Shown here: piece by piece, positions 16,125 to 25,500 of the stretch
Layout: each line of letters starts with the position of its first letter
How positions within the stretch are numbered: the first letter of the stretch is position 1
From: VBDM01 sp964430565
GTDB taxonomy: Bacteria; Pseudomonadota; Gammaproteobacteria; Burkholderiales; SG8-39
DNA length: 64,000 bases
Assembly: GCA_964430565.1 (NCBI GenBank)
Contig: CAYSFD010000044.1
Location: 62,001 to 126,000 of the forward strand
Reading direction: 5' to 3'
The notes under the pieces: model-generated
Databases searched by the model: none
What the model saw: only the letters and a program-made list of their open reading frames with translations
Told to the model about the DNA's origin: nothing
Made by a program: the position numbers and the translations under genes

Positions 16125-17312
16125 ATGAACGCGCCGGAAAAACTCGCATTAAGGATCAAGCTGCCTACGGCAGCAGGCAAGCTCGAGGATTTTCAACTGA
16201 GCGTGCCGCGGGATTTCGACGTCACCGGCAAGAAAACCTTCAATCGAGTCGCGCTCGCAGCGGCGCACGTGGTCGCCGATCCGCTTGCCGCCGGCAATCC
16301 GTGGCTCGATGCCGCCGTCGACTGGGAGGCGACCATCGCCTACCGGCGCTATCTGTGGTCGCTCGGGCTCGGGGTCGCCGAAGCGATGGACACGGCGCAG
16401 CGCGGGATGGGTCTCGACTGGAAGAATTCACTCGAGCTGATCCGCCGCTCGATCGAAGCTTCAAAGGATATCCGTGGAGCGGTGCTTTTCAGCGGCGCGG
16501 GCACCGATCAGCTCGCGCCCTCTGCCGGAGTTTCGCTTGACGATGTCGTTGCCGCCTATGAGGAGCAGATCGAGGCGATCGAGAATCTCGGCGGGCGCAT
16601 CGTGCTCATGGCGAGCCGCGCGCTTGCCGCCTGCGCCCGCTCGCCCGACGACTACCAGAAGGTCTATTCGCGCATCCTCTCGCAGGCGAAGCGGCCGGTC
16701 ATCATTCATTGGCTGGGCGAGATGTTCGACCCGCAACTCGCCGGCTATTGGGGCGAGAAGGATCACCACAAAGCCATGGACGTGGCGCTGGCGGTAATCG
16801 AGACGAACCGCGCGAAAGTGGACGGCGTCAAGGTTTCGCTGCTCGACCGGGAAAAGGAAATCGCCATGCGCCGGCGCCTTCCCCAAGGCGTGCGCATGTA
16901 CACGGGAGATGACTTCAACTACGCGGAGCTGATCGAGGGCGAGGGCAGCCACTACTCCGACGCGCTGCTCGGGATCTTCGACGCCATTGCCCCCGCCGCT
17001 TCGGCTGCGCTGGGCCGCCTCGCCGCAGGCGACGCGAAGGGCTTTCGCGACATCCTCGCACCGACCGTGCCGCTCGCGCGTCACATCTTTGCCGCGCCGA
17101 CGCGCTTCTACAAGACGGGCCTCGCGTTCCTCGCGTGGCTGAACGGCCACCAGGAGCATTTCGTCATGGTCGGTGGCCAGCAGTCGGCGCGCTCGGTCCT
17201 CGATCTCGCCGAGACCTTCCGGCTCGCCGACGTCGCGGGATTGCTGCGCGATCCCGAGCTTGCCGCATCCAGGATGAAGCATTTTCTCGCCGTCAGCGGC
17301 ATGGACGGATGA
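16125..17312 (+). CDS. DUF993 protein, dihydrodipicolinate synthase/aldolase-like fold
   Basis: 395 residues. It matches the DUF993 group, which is annotated as dihydrodipicolinate synthase-like. DGVKVSLLD, near residue 235, has a Lys at the place where the superfamily forms its Schiff base, and GAVLFSGAGTDQLAP fits an early barrel strand. An aldolase-type C-C cleavage or condensation is therefore likely, but the substrate is unknown. Its stop overlaps the next gene as ATGA. It follows the toxin gene by only nine bases, so it could be cotranscribed with the TA module. Confidence 0.75.
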   Translation: MNAPEKLALRIKLPTAAGKLEDFQLSVPRDFDVTGKKTFNRVALAAAHVVADPLAAGNPWLDAAVDWEATIAYRRYLWSLGLGVAEAMDTAQRGMGLDWKNSLELIRRSIEASKDIRGAVLFSGAGTDQLAPSAGVSLDDVVAAYEEQIEAIENLGGRIVLMASRALAACARSPDDYQKVYSRILSQAKRPVIIHWLGEMFDPQLAGYWGEKDHHKAMDVALAVIETNRAKVDGVKVSLLDREKEIAMRRRLPQGVRMYTGDDFNYAELIEGEGSHYSDALLGIFDAIAPAASAALGRLAAGDAKGFRDILAPTVPLARHIFAAPTRFYKTGLAFLAWLNGHQEHFVMVGGQQSARSVLDLAETFRLADVAGLLRDPELAASRMKHFLAVSGMDG

Positions 17313-18154
17313 GCGATCCGCCCGATCCGGACCTGCTCTCGCTCAACACCGCCACGGTGCGGGAAAAGTGGAGCCTGCGCCAGATGATCGAGGGCTGCTC
17401 GCGCCACCGCATTCGCGGCATCTCGCCCTGGCGCGACAAGCTCGCCGAGATGGGCGTGACGGAGGCGGCCAGGGCAGTCCGCGACAATGGCCTCACAGTG
17501 ACCGGACTTTGCCGCGGAGGCATGTTCCCGGCCGCCGAGCGCAAGGGGCGCACGGCGGCGATCGACGACAACTTGCGGGCAATCGACGATGCCGCGGTTC
17601 TGGAGGCAAAGTGCCTGGTGCTCGTCGTCGGCGGCCTGCCGGCAGGCTCGAAGGACCTGGGCGGAGCGCGCGAGATGGTCAGGGACGGGATCGGCGAGGT
17701 GCTCGAGCACGCGCGCTCGGCCGGCGTCCCGCTCGCGATCGAGCCGCTGCACCCGATGTACTGCGCCGAGCGCGCCTGCGTCAACACGCTGGCGCAAGCG
17801 CTCGACCTGTGCGACGAGCTGGACCGGAACGCAAGCGGGGCCGTGGGCGTTGTGGTGGACGCCTATCACGTCTGGTGGGACCCGTTGCTCAAGGCGCAGA
17901 TCGAGCGCGCCGGCGACAAGCGCCTGCTTGGATTCCACATCTGCGACTGGCTGGTGCCCACCGCGGACCTGCTTACCGACCGGGGCATGATGGGCGACGG
18001 GGTGATCGACCTGCCGCTCATCCGCTCATGGATGGAACAGGCCGGATACCGGGGTTTTCAGGAGGTCGAGATTCTTTCCTCGCGCAACTGGTGGCGGCGG
18101 GATCCGGACGAAGTGCTCGCCACCTGCCGCATGCGGCACCAGACTGTCTGTTAG
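17309..18154 (+). CDS. Sugar phosphate isomerase/epimerase (AP endonuclease 2-type TIM barrel)
   Basis: 281 residues. Metal-ligand segments of the xylose isomerase-like barrel are visible: the Glu in AIEPLHPMY, Asp and His in VVVDAYHVWWDP, His and Asp in GFHICDWLVP, and the late Glu in FQEVEILS. Such proteins isomerise or epimerise keto-sugars, and some act as dehydratases. The ATG overlaps the DUF993 stop by four bases, so the two are translationally coupled. The pathway is not identified. Confidence 0.82.
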   Translation: MSDPPDPDLLSLNTATVREKWSLRQMIEGCSRHRIRGISPWRDKLAEMGVTEAARAVRDNGLTVTGLCRGGMFPAAERKGRTAAIDDNLRAIDDAAVLEAKCLVLVVGGLPAGSKDLGGAREMVRDGIGEVLEHARSAGVPLAIEPLHPMYCAERACVNTLAQALDLCDELDRNASGAVGVVVDAYHVWWDPLLKAQIERAGDKRLLGFHICDWLVPTADLLTDRGMMGDGVIDLPLIRSWMEQAGYRGFQEVEILSSRNWWRRDPDEVLATCRMRHQTVC

Positions 18155-18252
18155 CGGTTCCGGGTCGACGGTCGTTTGGCGGCGCCGGAGCCAGGCAGGG
18201 TAAAATCACGATCTCCGATTTCCAAACTCCCCTACAGCAACAGGAACGTTTC

Positions 18253-19278
18253 ATGGACCGAAATCTGTTATCCAAGACCGCAGCAGCCATGGTCGCCAAA
18301 GGCAAAGGGCTGCTCGCCGCGGACGAATCCAGCGGCACCTGCGAGAAGCGCTTCAAGTCGGTCGGGGTCGAATGCACCGAGGCGAACCGCCGCGCGTACC
18401 GCGACATGCTCTTCACGACCAAGGGGATCGAGGATTTCGTCAGCGGCGTGATTCTGTTCGACGAGACGCTGCGCCAGAGCACGCTCGCCGGCAACGAGCC
18501 GTTCCCGGGTTATCTTGAGAACAAGGGAATCATTCCCGGCATCAAGGTGGACAAGGGCATTCACGATCTCGCGCTCTGGCCGGGAGAGAAGGTCACCGAG
18601 GGGCTGGACGGCCTGCGCGGCCGTCTGGAGGAGTACTTCAGGCTCGGTGCGCGCTTTGCCAAGTGGCGCGCGGTCATCACCATCGGCCCGGGAATTCCCA
18701 GCCACGCGTGCCTCTACGCCAATGCCCACGCGCTCGCCCGTTATTCGGCGCTGTGCCAGGAGGCCTCCATCGTGCCCATCGTCGAGCCGGAAGTGCTGCT
18801 CGACGGCGACCACACGATCGAACATTGTTACGAGGCATCCGAAGCAACGCTCACGGCGCTGTTTGCAGCGCTGCGTGCCTACAACGTATCGCTCGAGCAC
18901 ACGGTCCTGAAAGCCTCGATGGTCGTATCGGGCAAGGATTGCCCGAAGCAGGCCGGCGTGGAACGGGTAGCCGAGGAGACCGTGCGCTGCCTGAAGCGTA
19001 CTGTCCCCGCGGCGCTCCCCGGCATCGTGTTCCTTTCAGGCGGCCAGAGCGACGAAGCGGCAACCGCCCACCTGAACGAAATGGCGAAGACGCCGGGCCT
19101 CCCCTGGCCGCTCACGTTCTCCTACAGCCGGGCGCTGCAGAACCCGCCGCTCAAGACCTGGCGCGGTTTGCCCGGGAATGTCCCCGCCGCCCAGCGCGCG
19201 TTCTACCACCGCGCCCGCATGAACAGCCTCGCGGCGCAGGGGAAATACCGCTCCGATCTCGAAAAGCAGGCGGTCTAG
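18253..19278 (+). CDS. fba: Fructose-bisphosphate aldolase, class I
   Basis: 341 residues of the eukaryote-like class I form, with no metal-ligand histidines of class II. GKGLLAADESSGTCEKRF is the N-terminal phosphate-site signature. WRAVITIG holds a barrel Lys, VPIVEPEVLLDGDH follows, and LEHTVLKASMV contains the Schiff-base Lys. It interconverts fructose 1,6-bisphosphate with dihydroxyacetone phosphate and glyceraldehyde 3-phosphate. Its place between pyk and purC is where many betaproteobacteria carry fba. The start at 18253 gives the standard N-terminus MDRNLLSKTAAAM. Confidence 0.94.
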   Translation: MDRNLLSKTAAAMVAKGKGLLAADESSGTCEKRFKSVGVECTEANRRAYRDMLFTTKGIEDFVSGVILFDETLRQSTLAGNEPFPGYLENKGIIPGIKVDKGIHDLALWPGEKVTEGLDGLRGRLEEYFRLGARFAKWRAVITIGPGIPSHACLYANAHALARYSALCQEASIVPIVEPEVLLDGDHTIEHCYEASEATLTALFAALRAYNVSLEHTVLKASMVVSGKDCPKQAGVERVAEETVRCLKRTVPAALPGIVFLSGGQSDEAATAHLNEMAKTPGLPWPLTFSYSRALQNPPLKTWRGLPGNVPAAQRAFYHRARMNSLAAQGKYRSDLEKQAV

Positions 19279-19283
19279 CGCAC

Positions 19284-20183
19284 ATGGCGGCGCCGCTTTA
19301 CGAATCGAGCATCAGGAGCCTGCCTTTGCTGGGGCGGGGGAAGGTGCGCGACATGTATGCCGTGGGCGATCGGCAATTGCTGATCGTCACCACCGATCGC
19401 CTGTCGGCTTTCGATGTCGTGCTGCCCGACCCGATTCCCGACAAGGGTGAGGTGCTGAACGAGATGTCCAATTTCTGGTTCAGGCGGCTCGCGCACATCG
19501 TGCCCAATCACCTGAACGGCGCTGCGCCGGAGAAGGTGATCAAGGGCAGCGAGGAAGCGGCGCAGGTGAGGGGCCGCGCGGTCGTCGTGAAGAAACTCAA
19601 GCCCCTGCCGGTCGAGGCGGTGGTGCGCGGCTATCTCATCGGCTCGGGCTGGAAGGACTACCAGCAGAGCGGCGCGGTCTGCGGAATTCCCTTGCCCCGC
19701 GGGCTGAAACAAGCCGACAAACTGCCGGAGGTAATCTTTACTCCGGCCACCAAGGCCGAGGCCGGCGCGCATGATGAAAACATCTCATTCGAACGGATGG
19801 AGGAGCTGATCGGCAAGACGCTCGCGGCAAAGGTGCGCGAGGTGAGCATCCGGCTTTACCGCGAAGCGTCCGACTACGCGCGCGAACGCGGCATCATCAT
19901 CGCCGATACCAAGTTTGAGTTTGGCACCGACGACAAGGGAGATCTCGTCCTGATCGACGAGGCGCTGACCGCGGACTCCTCGCGATTCTGGCCGGCGGAC
20001 CAATATCGGCCCGGGACCAGCCCGCCTTCCTTCGACAAGCAGTACGTGCGCGACTACCTCGAGACACTCGACTGGAAGAAGAAGCCGCCCGCGCCGCGGC
20101 TTCCACCGGAAGTGATCGCAAAGACGTCCGAAAAATATCGCGAAGCCCTGTTCCGTCTGACGGGGCAAAAACTGGGAGGATAG
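19284..20183 (+). CDS. purC: Phosphoribosylaminoimidazole-succinocarboxamide synthase (SAICAR synthase)
   Basis: 299 residues, the long form usual in betaproteobacteria and yeast. GRGKVRDMYAVGDRQLLIVTTDR is seen in parts at the ATP site, with SAFDVVLPDPIPDKG after it, VEAVVRGYLIGSGWKDY as the family signature, and IADTKFEFG with LIDEALTADSSRFW near the end. It joins aspartate to CAIR in purine synthesis. It starts five bases after fba ends and stops two bases before purE. Confidence 0.96.
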   Translation: MAAPLYESSIRSLPLLGRGKVRDMYAVGDRQLLIVTTDRLSAFDVVLPDPIPDKGEVLNEMSNFWFRRLAHIVPNHLNGAAPEKVIKGSEEAAQVRGRAVVVKKLKPLPVEAVVRGYLIGSGWKDYQQSGAVCGIPLPRGLKQADKLPEVIFTPATKAEAGAHDENISFERMEELIGKTLAAKVREVSIRLYREASDYARERGIIIADTKFEFGTDDKGDLVLIDEALTADSSRFWPADQYRPGTSPPSFDKQYVRDYLETLDWKKKPPAPRLPPEVIAKTSEKYREALFRLTGQKLGG

Positions 20184-20185
20184 CG

Positions 20186-20680
20186 ATGGCCAGCCGCTCG
20201 CCGCTTGTCGGGATCGTCATGGGAAGCGCAAGCGACTGGGAGGTGATGCGCGAGGCGGCAAAGCAGCTCGCCGATTTTTCCGTCCCCTACGAAGCCAAGG
20301 TGCTTTCCGCGCACCGCTCGCCCGAGGCGCTTGCCGAATGGGTGGAACGGCTGAGCGCAAAGGGTGTGCGCTGCTTCATCGCGGGCGCAGGCGGCGCGGC
20401 GCATCTGGCCGGCGTGATCGCAGCGAAAACAACCGCGCCGGTGCTCGGAGTGCCGATGCCCTCCAAATATCTCAAAGGCCTCGATTCGCTGTTGTCGATC
20501 GTGCAGATGCCCAAGGGGATTCCAGTCGCGACTTTTGCGATCGGCGAAGCGGGCGCGGCCAACGCGGGCCTGTTCGCCGTCGCGATGCTCGCCCAGGGCG
20601 ATGCGAAGCTCGCCAAACGGCTCGCCCGGTTCCGCGCCGGGCAGGCCGACGCGGTAAAGCGCGCCAAGCTGCCGGGGTGA
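20186..20680 (+). CDS. purE: N5-carboxyaminoimidazole ribonucleotide mutase
   Basis: 164 residues. GIVMGSASDWEVM binds the substrate phosphate, VLSAHRSPE carries the active-site His, and GAGGAAHLAGV and PMPSKYLKGLDSL follow. These point to class I PurE, which uses N5-CAIR made by PurK. GGAGG precedes the ATG. The stop overlaps the next gene as GTGA. No purK follows, although many related bacteria have it here. Confidence 0.95.
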   Translation: MASRSPLVGIVMGSASDWEVMREAAKQLADFSVPYEAKVLSAHRSPEALAEWVERLSAKGVRCFIAGAGGAAHLAGVIAAKTTAPVLGVPMPSKYLKGLDSLLSIVQMPKGIPVATFAIGEAGAANAGLFAVAMLAQGDAKLAKRLARFRAGQADAVKRAKLPG

Positions 20681-21624
20681 CCCGGATCTCACTTCACGAA
20701 GCTGTCGCGGTCCTGAAGCGCGGCGGCCTGGTCGCATTTCCTACCGAAACGGTATACGGACTCGGCGCCGACGCATGCAACCCCGAAGCGGTAGCGCGCC
20801 TCTACGAGGTCAAGGGCCGCCCCCAGGACCATCCGGTCATCGTTCATCTGGCCGACGTCGGGCAACTGGTTCGCTGGGCACGCGACATCCCCGAGAGTGC
20901 GACCCGGCTCGCGGCGCGCTTCTGGCCGGGGCCGCTGACGCTCGTGCTGAAGCGCGGCCCTGCCGTAGGGGATTATCTGACCGGCGGCGAAGATACAATC
21001 GGCCTGCGCATCCCCGGCCACCCGATCGCCCTCGATCTGCTGCGCCAATTCGGCGGCGGTATCGCGGCTCCGTCCGCCAACAAATTTGGCCGCATCAGTC
21101 CGACCACCGCAGAACACGTGCGCAACGACCTGGGTGACGAAGTCGATCTGATCCTTGACGGCGGACCGTGCGAGATCGGCATCGAATCGACCATCGTCGA
21201 TCTGTCGCGCGGTCGCCCGGTTCTATTGCGACCGGGCCGAATCAGCGCCGAAGAAATAGAAGCGACGCTCCAGATGGAAACCGGCCCGCGCGGTCGAAGC
21301 GCCCCGCGCGCCCCGGGTACTCTTGAATCCCACTACGCGCCGCGGCAGCCGCTGAGGCTCATCCCCTCGGCGCAATGGGATGAGGCGCTGCGCACCGCGC
21401 CGCTCGCTCGCGGCGTGCTTTGCTTTCGCCCGCGACCGGCGAGCGACGCCAGCGCGAAGTGGATCGAGGCGCCTTCGGATCCCGTGCGCTATGCCCGCGG
21501 ACTGTATGCGAGCTTGCGCGCGCTGGACGCATCCGGCTGCGATGAGATTCTGGTCGAGGAACCGCCGGCGAGCGCTGAATGGTCCGCGGTGCGCGACCGG
21601 CTCGCTCGCGCCTGCTCGGTTTGA
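20677..21624 (+). CDS. tsaC: L-threonylcarbamoyladenylate synthase, Sua5 type
   Basis: 315 residues. The YrdC domain spans ~1-200: GLVAFPTETVYGLGADA, KGRPQDHPVIVH, FWPGPLTLVLKR, GLRIPGHP and AAPSANKFGRISPTTA. A linker with PGTLESHYAPRQPL leads to the C-terminal Sua5 domain, so this is the long form. It makes threonylcarbamoyl-AMP for the t6A37 modification of tRNAs that read ANN codons. The GTG start overlaps the purE stop by four bases. The gene ends 18 bases before a toxin-gene remnant. Confidence 0.93.
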   Translation: MTRISLHEAVAVLKRGGLVAFPTETVYGLGADACNPEAVARLYEVKGRPQDHPVIVHLADVGQLVRWARDIPESATRLAARFWPGPLTLVLKRGPAVGDYLTGGEDTIGLRIPGHPIALDLLRQFGGGIAAPSANKFGRISPTTAEHVRNDLGDEVDLILDGGPCEIGIESTIVDLSRGRPVLLRPGRISAEEIEATLQMETGPRGRSAPRAPGTLESHYAPRQPLRLIPSAQWDEALRTAPLARGVLCFRPRPASDASAKWIEAPSDPVRYARGLYASLRALDASGCDEILVEEPPASAEWSAVRDRLARACSV

Positions 21625-21717
21625 GCCGCCGGATTAGAAAGCGAGAACGATATTTTTTTGAAGAGCATCATGCCGAGCCGCAAGGCGACGCGGGATTTCT
21701 TATCGGGAGACAAATGA
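21625..21717 (+). pseudogene. 3' remnant of a toxin gene (BrnT-like type II toxin)
   Basis: In frame up to a TGA at 21715-21717, one base before the antitoxin ATG, the DNA encodes ENDIFLKSIMPSRKATRDFL then SGDK. This matches the usual C-terminus of toxins partnered with this antitoxin type, which end EEIFLKT-IPSRKATRDYL-like. No start codon or upstream toxin sequence is left, because the sua5 stop lies directly before it. The toxin has therefore lost roughly its first two thirds. Confidence 0.7.
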
Positions 21718-21718
21718 C

Positions 21719-22054
21719 ATGAACGGCGAAAGGCTGTTGGAACAGGAGATTCTTGCCTCTTTCGAACAAGGCGAGTGGAAGCCCGTTCGGAACCAGAAAG
21801 GCGAGATCGCGCGGCTCAGGGCAGCGGCGGAGGCTGGCTTGCTTAAGAACAAGCGGGTCAACATTAGAATTTCGTCGCGGGACCTGGAAGGGTTACAGGC
21901 CCGAGCCGCAGAGGAAGGAGTTCCATACCAGACGCTTATGGCGAGCGTCTTGCACAAGTTCGTGTCGGGTCGTCTGGTCGAGACGCAAAGACGTATAACT
22001 ACGCGCTCAAGTCGGACGGCGCGCAAGCGCGCCGCCGCCCAGCGCAACGTTTAG
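21719..22054 (+). CDS. Orphan ribbon-helix-helix (CopG-like) antitoxin
   Basis: 111 residues. EQGEWKPV is followed by NKRVNIRISSRDLEGLQARA and EEGVPYQTLMASVLHKFVSGRLVE, the conserved body of CopG/BrnA-like antitoxins. NIRIS would be the DNA-binding strand. The C-terminal tail is Arg-rich. Only a short C-terminal piece of its toxin remains upstream. The antitoxin frame is intact, so it may persist as a repressor or as an antidote to toxins elsewhere. Confidence 0.82.
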   Translation: MNGERLLEQEILASFEQGEWKPVRNQKGEIARLRAAAEAGLLKNKRVNIRISSRDLEGLQARAAEEGVPYQTLMASVLHKFVSGRLVETQRRITTRSSRTARKRAAAQRNV

Positions 22055-22108
22055 GCGCTATCGTCAGGCTCATCCATTTAGGCGTCATCGACAGAGCCCG
22101 CATAACCC

Positions 22109-22309
22109 ATGCCAAGAAATAGAACGCTAATAATTGCCGCCGGCATCGTCGTTTCGTTTACTGGTCTCGCCGGCACGATTATTTTTCTGTTGGCAGCGAA
22201 AACAATAAGCTTCGCGATGGCGATGCTAATGCTGGTTGCGTTGCTGGGGATGTACATCGGATTCGGAATTTTAATTGCGGTCTATCGCTTAATTAGTAAG
22301 CTGGAATGA
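22109..22309 (+). CDS. Small membrane protein, unknown function
   Basis: 66 residues with two hydrophobic segments, about 6-29 and 33-60, joined by a short polar turn, and a basic N-terminus. It ends YRLISKLE. I do not recognise a family. No clear ribosome binding site precedes the ATG. Base composition is less GC-rich than neighbouring genes. It sits between the orphan antitoxin and tRNA-Ala. Confidence 0.55.
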   Translation: MPRNRTLIIAAGIVVSFTGLAGTIIFLLAAKTISFAMAMLMLVALLGMYIGFGILIAVYRLISKLE

Positions 22310-22410
22310 GCGTCTTACCGGCACCGCGAGATCGGGCTGAAGACCGGCAAGCGAACGTGACCGGCCGGGGAGATAGGTAATAAAACATCGGGGGCATGGG
22401 TTACAGATTG

Positions 22411-22439
22411 TTGTCGGGGCAAGGGTTCGCAGCTAAAAT
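22411..22439 (+). promoter_or_regulatory. Likely promoter of tRNA-Ala
   Basis: TTGTCG (22411-22416), a 17-base spacer and TAAAAT (22434-22439) form a sigma70-type promoter. It ends 11 bases before the tRNA. Confidence 0.55.
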
Positions 22440-22450
22440 TGCCGTGACAT

Positions 22451-22526
22451 GGGGTTGTAGCTCAGCTGGGAGAGCGCTGCGTTCGCAATGCAGAGGTCGG
22501 GAGTTCGATCCTCCTCAACTCCACCA
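22451..22526 (+). tRNA. tRNA-Ala (anticodon CGC)
   Basis: A full cloverleaf of 76 bases. The acceptor GGGGTTG pairs with CAACTCC, and the CCA end is encoded. The D arm reads AGCTCAGCTGGGAGAGC. The anticodon stem CTGCG/TGCAG holds the loop TTCGCAA, so the anticodon is CGC, reading GCG. The T arm has GTTCGATC. The sensor kinase gene starts about 50 bases downstream. Confidence 0.96.
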
Positions 22527-22576
22527 TTACTTCCCGCGGTCCGGCATGGCTCTTGCTCGCAGTCCGGGAGATGACG

Positions 22577-25500
22577 ATGCAGCGCAGATCGGAATTCATC
22601 AAACCCCCCGCGGGCAACGCGGAGGAACGCCTGCGTTTCGCGGCGCGCGCGCGCGAGGTCATGGCCGAGTGCAACCGCGTGCTGATGCGCGCTTCCGAAG
22701 AGCCTCAACTGCTGCAGGACATGTGCCGTATCGCGGCCGAAAAGGGCGGCTACCGCATGGCCTGGGTGGGCCTGGTGCGGCACGACGATGCGAGCACCGT
22801 CGAGCCGGTCGCGAGCACCGGGGATGACTCAAACTACCTGGCGTCGATAAGGATTTCCTGGGCAGACAACGAATTTGGGCAAGGCCCCGCCGGGAGAGCC
22901 GTGCGCAGCGGAAAACCCCAGACAGTCCGCGACATCAGCGGCACGCACCCGGGCTTTTTCCGGTGGCGCGACGTGGCGCTTGCCCACGGCTACCGCGCTG
23001 CGGCAACGTTTCCCCTGATAGGGGAAGGAGAGACTTTCGGGGTATTCGGCGTTCATGACGACGAGCCTCAGGCGTTCGAGTCGGAGGAAGTCGCGCTGCT
23101 CGAGCAGCTTGCAAGCGACATCGCCTACGGCATCGGCAACCTGAGGCGTCGCGATGCGCAGCAGCGCGCGGAGGAAGAACTCCAGCAAAGCGAAGCGCGC
23201 TTTCGCAGCCTGACCCGGCTGAGTGCGGATATTTATTGGGAGCAGGACGGGCAATATCGCTTCACCTCCTTTTCCGACACCGGTCCGGACTGGATCACGT
23301 CGGGGACGCGCCGGTCGATCGGCAAGAGGCGTTGGGAAATGCCCTACCTCAATATGAGCGCCGAAGATTGGGTGGCGCATATCGCCTTGCTCGATGCTCG
23401 AAAGCCCTTCCACGACCTGGAACTGTGCCGGCTGAACGAGGCTGGCGACCGGGTCTGGGTGAGCGTGAGCGGCGAGCCGGTGTTCGAGGCCTCCGGCACC
23501 TTCCAAGGCTACCGGGGCGTGGGCAAGGACATCAGCGCGCGCAAGCGCGACGAGCAGGCGCTGAGGCTGGAGCTCGCGGTGACCCGGATTCTCGACGAAA
23601 CAGAAAATGTCTCCGCGGCGCTGAAGGCGGTGCTCCAGACTTTGTGCGAAGCCCAAGGCTGGAACGCGGGCCGTTACCTGTGCGTGGACGAGCAGGCCAA
23701 TGTGCTCCGCTTTCTCGAATCCTGGAGCATCTCCACGCCGGAGGTCGAGCGCTACATCGATCACTCTCGCCAAATGGTATACAGCCCGGGAGTCGGGATG
23801 GTCGGCCGGGTCTGGCAATCGGGCGCGCCCTTATGGGTCGCCGATGTCACTCAGGACAAGCGAGTGGCGCGCTCGAAGCTTCTGATGGAGACCGGCATGC
23901 GAGGCTCGTTCGCTATTCCAGTCTCGGCAGAAGGAAAGACGATCGGCGTACTGATTTTCACCAGCCATGAGATTCGCGAGCCCGACGAGCGGTTGCTGAG
24001 GGCGGTTAACGTAATCTGCAGCCAGATCGGCCAGTTCGTGCAGCGCAAGCAGGCCGAAGAGTTGCTGCGCGAGAGCGAGGAACGCTTTCGCAGCCTGACC
24101 CAGCTTTCTTCCGACTGGTACTGGGAGCAGGACGATCAATTCCGCTTCACCTTTTTCTCCGGGTCTCCTGCAGAGGAGCGGTCCGGCATAGCCGCAACGT
24201 CGTACCTGGGAAAGACCCGCTGGGAGCTGGCGGACAACCATACGGAGGAGAGCTGGGCGCGCCACAAGGCCATGCTCGCGAGGCATGAACCGTTCCACGA
24301 CTTCGAGGTTTCCCGTATCGGCCCCGATGGGCAACGGCGCTGGAACTTGACGAGCGGCGCGCCGATCTTCGATGCGGACGGCAGGTTCAAGGGCTATCGC
24401 GGCGTCGGCAAGGATGTCACCGAACGCAAGCGGGCGGAGCAGTTGCTGCGGCTGGAGCACTCAGTAACACGCACACTCGCCGGATCGGACAATGTCTCGA
24501 CGGCGATGAAGGCCATGATGCGCATGGTATGCGAGACGGAGGGCTGGGAGTGCGGCCGTTACTTTCGCGTGGACACGGAAGCCGGCGTGATGCGCTTTGC
24601 AGAAGGCTGGGGCGTGCCGAACGAGGCGATCCAGGGTTTTATCGCCGGATCGCGCGACCTCACCTACGCCCCGGGCGCCGGAGTGATGGGCCAGGTATGG
24701 CAGTCGGGACAAGCGATGTGGGTCTCCGATATTTCCAGCGATCCCCGCGTGTCCCGGTCGGCGCTCGCTCGCGATGCTGGAATACACGGCACATTCGTCT
24801 TCCCGGTACTGTCTGACGGAAAGATGATCGGCGGGCTTGCTTTCAACAGCCGTGAAATCCGCGAACCGGATGAGCGGCTGATGCAGGCGATTCAGATCAT
24901 CGGCAGCCAGATCGGGCAGTACGTCCGGCGCAAGCAGACAGACGAAGATCTGGTGCGGTTCCGCGCGGCGATGGATGCGTCGGCGGATCTGGTGTTGCTC
25001 ATTGACCGCGCGAGCCTGCGCTACATCGATGTCAACCAGGCGGCGTGCCGGGCGCTGGGCTATGGGCGCGAAGAGTTCCTGAAGCTGGGTCCCCCCGACA
25101 TCTTTTCCATGTCCCGGGAGAAATTCGTCCAACTCTACGATCGGATGTTTGCCGGAGAGCTAGTCGCACCGACGAACCGAGGCGCCTACCGCTGCAAGGA
25201 CGGATCGCTGCTGGCCGTAGAGGCGTTTCCCCGTGCCGTGCGAACCGATAGTGGAGACATCGTCGTGACGGTCGCGCGAGACATCAGAGAACGCCTAGCC
25301 GCCGAGGAAACGCTGCGCCGGTTTCGCCTCGCCATGGACAGTTCGGCCGACATGATCGTGCTGATCGAGCGCGCGACGATGCGGTTTGTGGACGTCAACG
25401 AGACTTCATGCAGGTTGCTCGGCTACTCGAGGGAAGAATTGTTGCAGATGGGTCCCCAGGACGTGCTGCCGGAGAGCCGCGACGAGCTCGAGCGTTCCTA

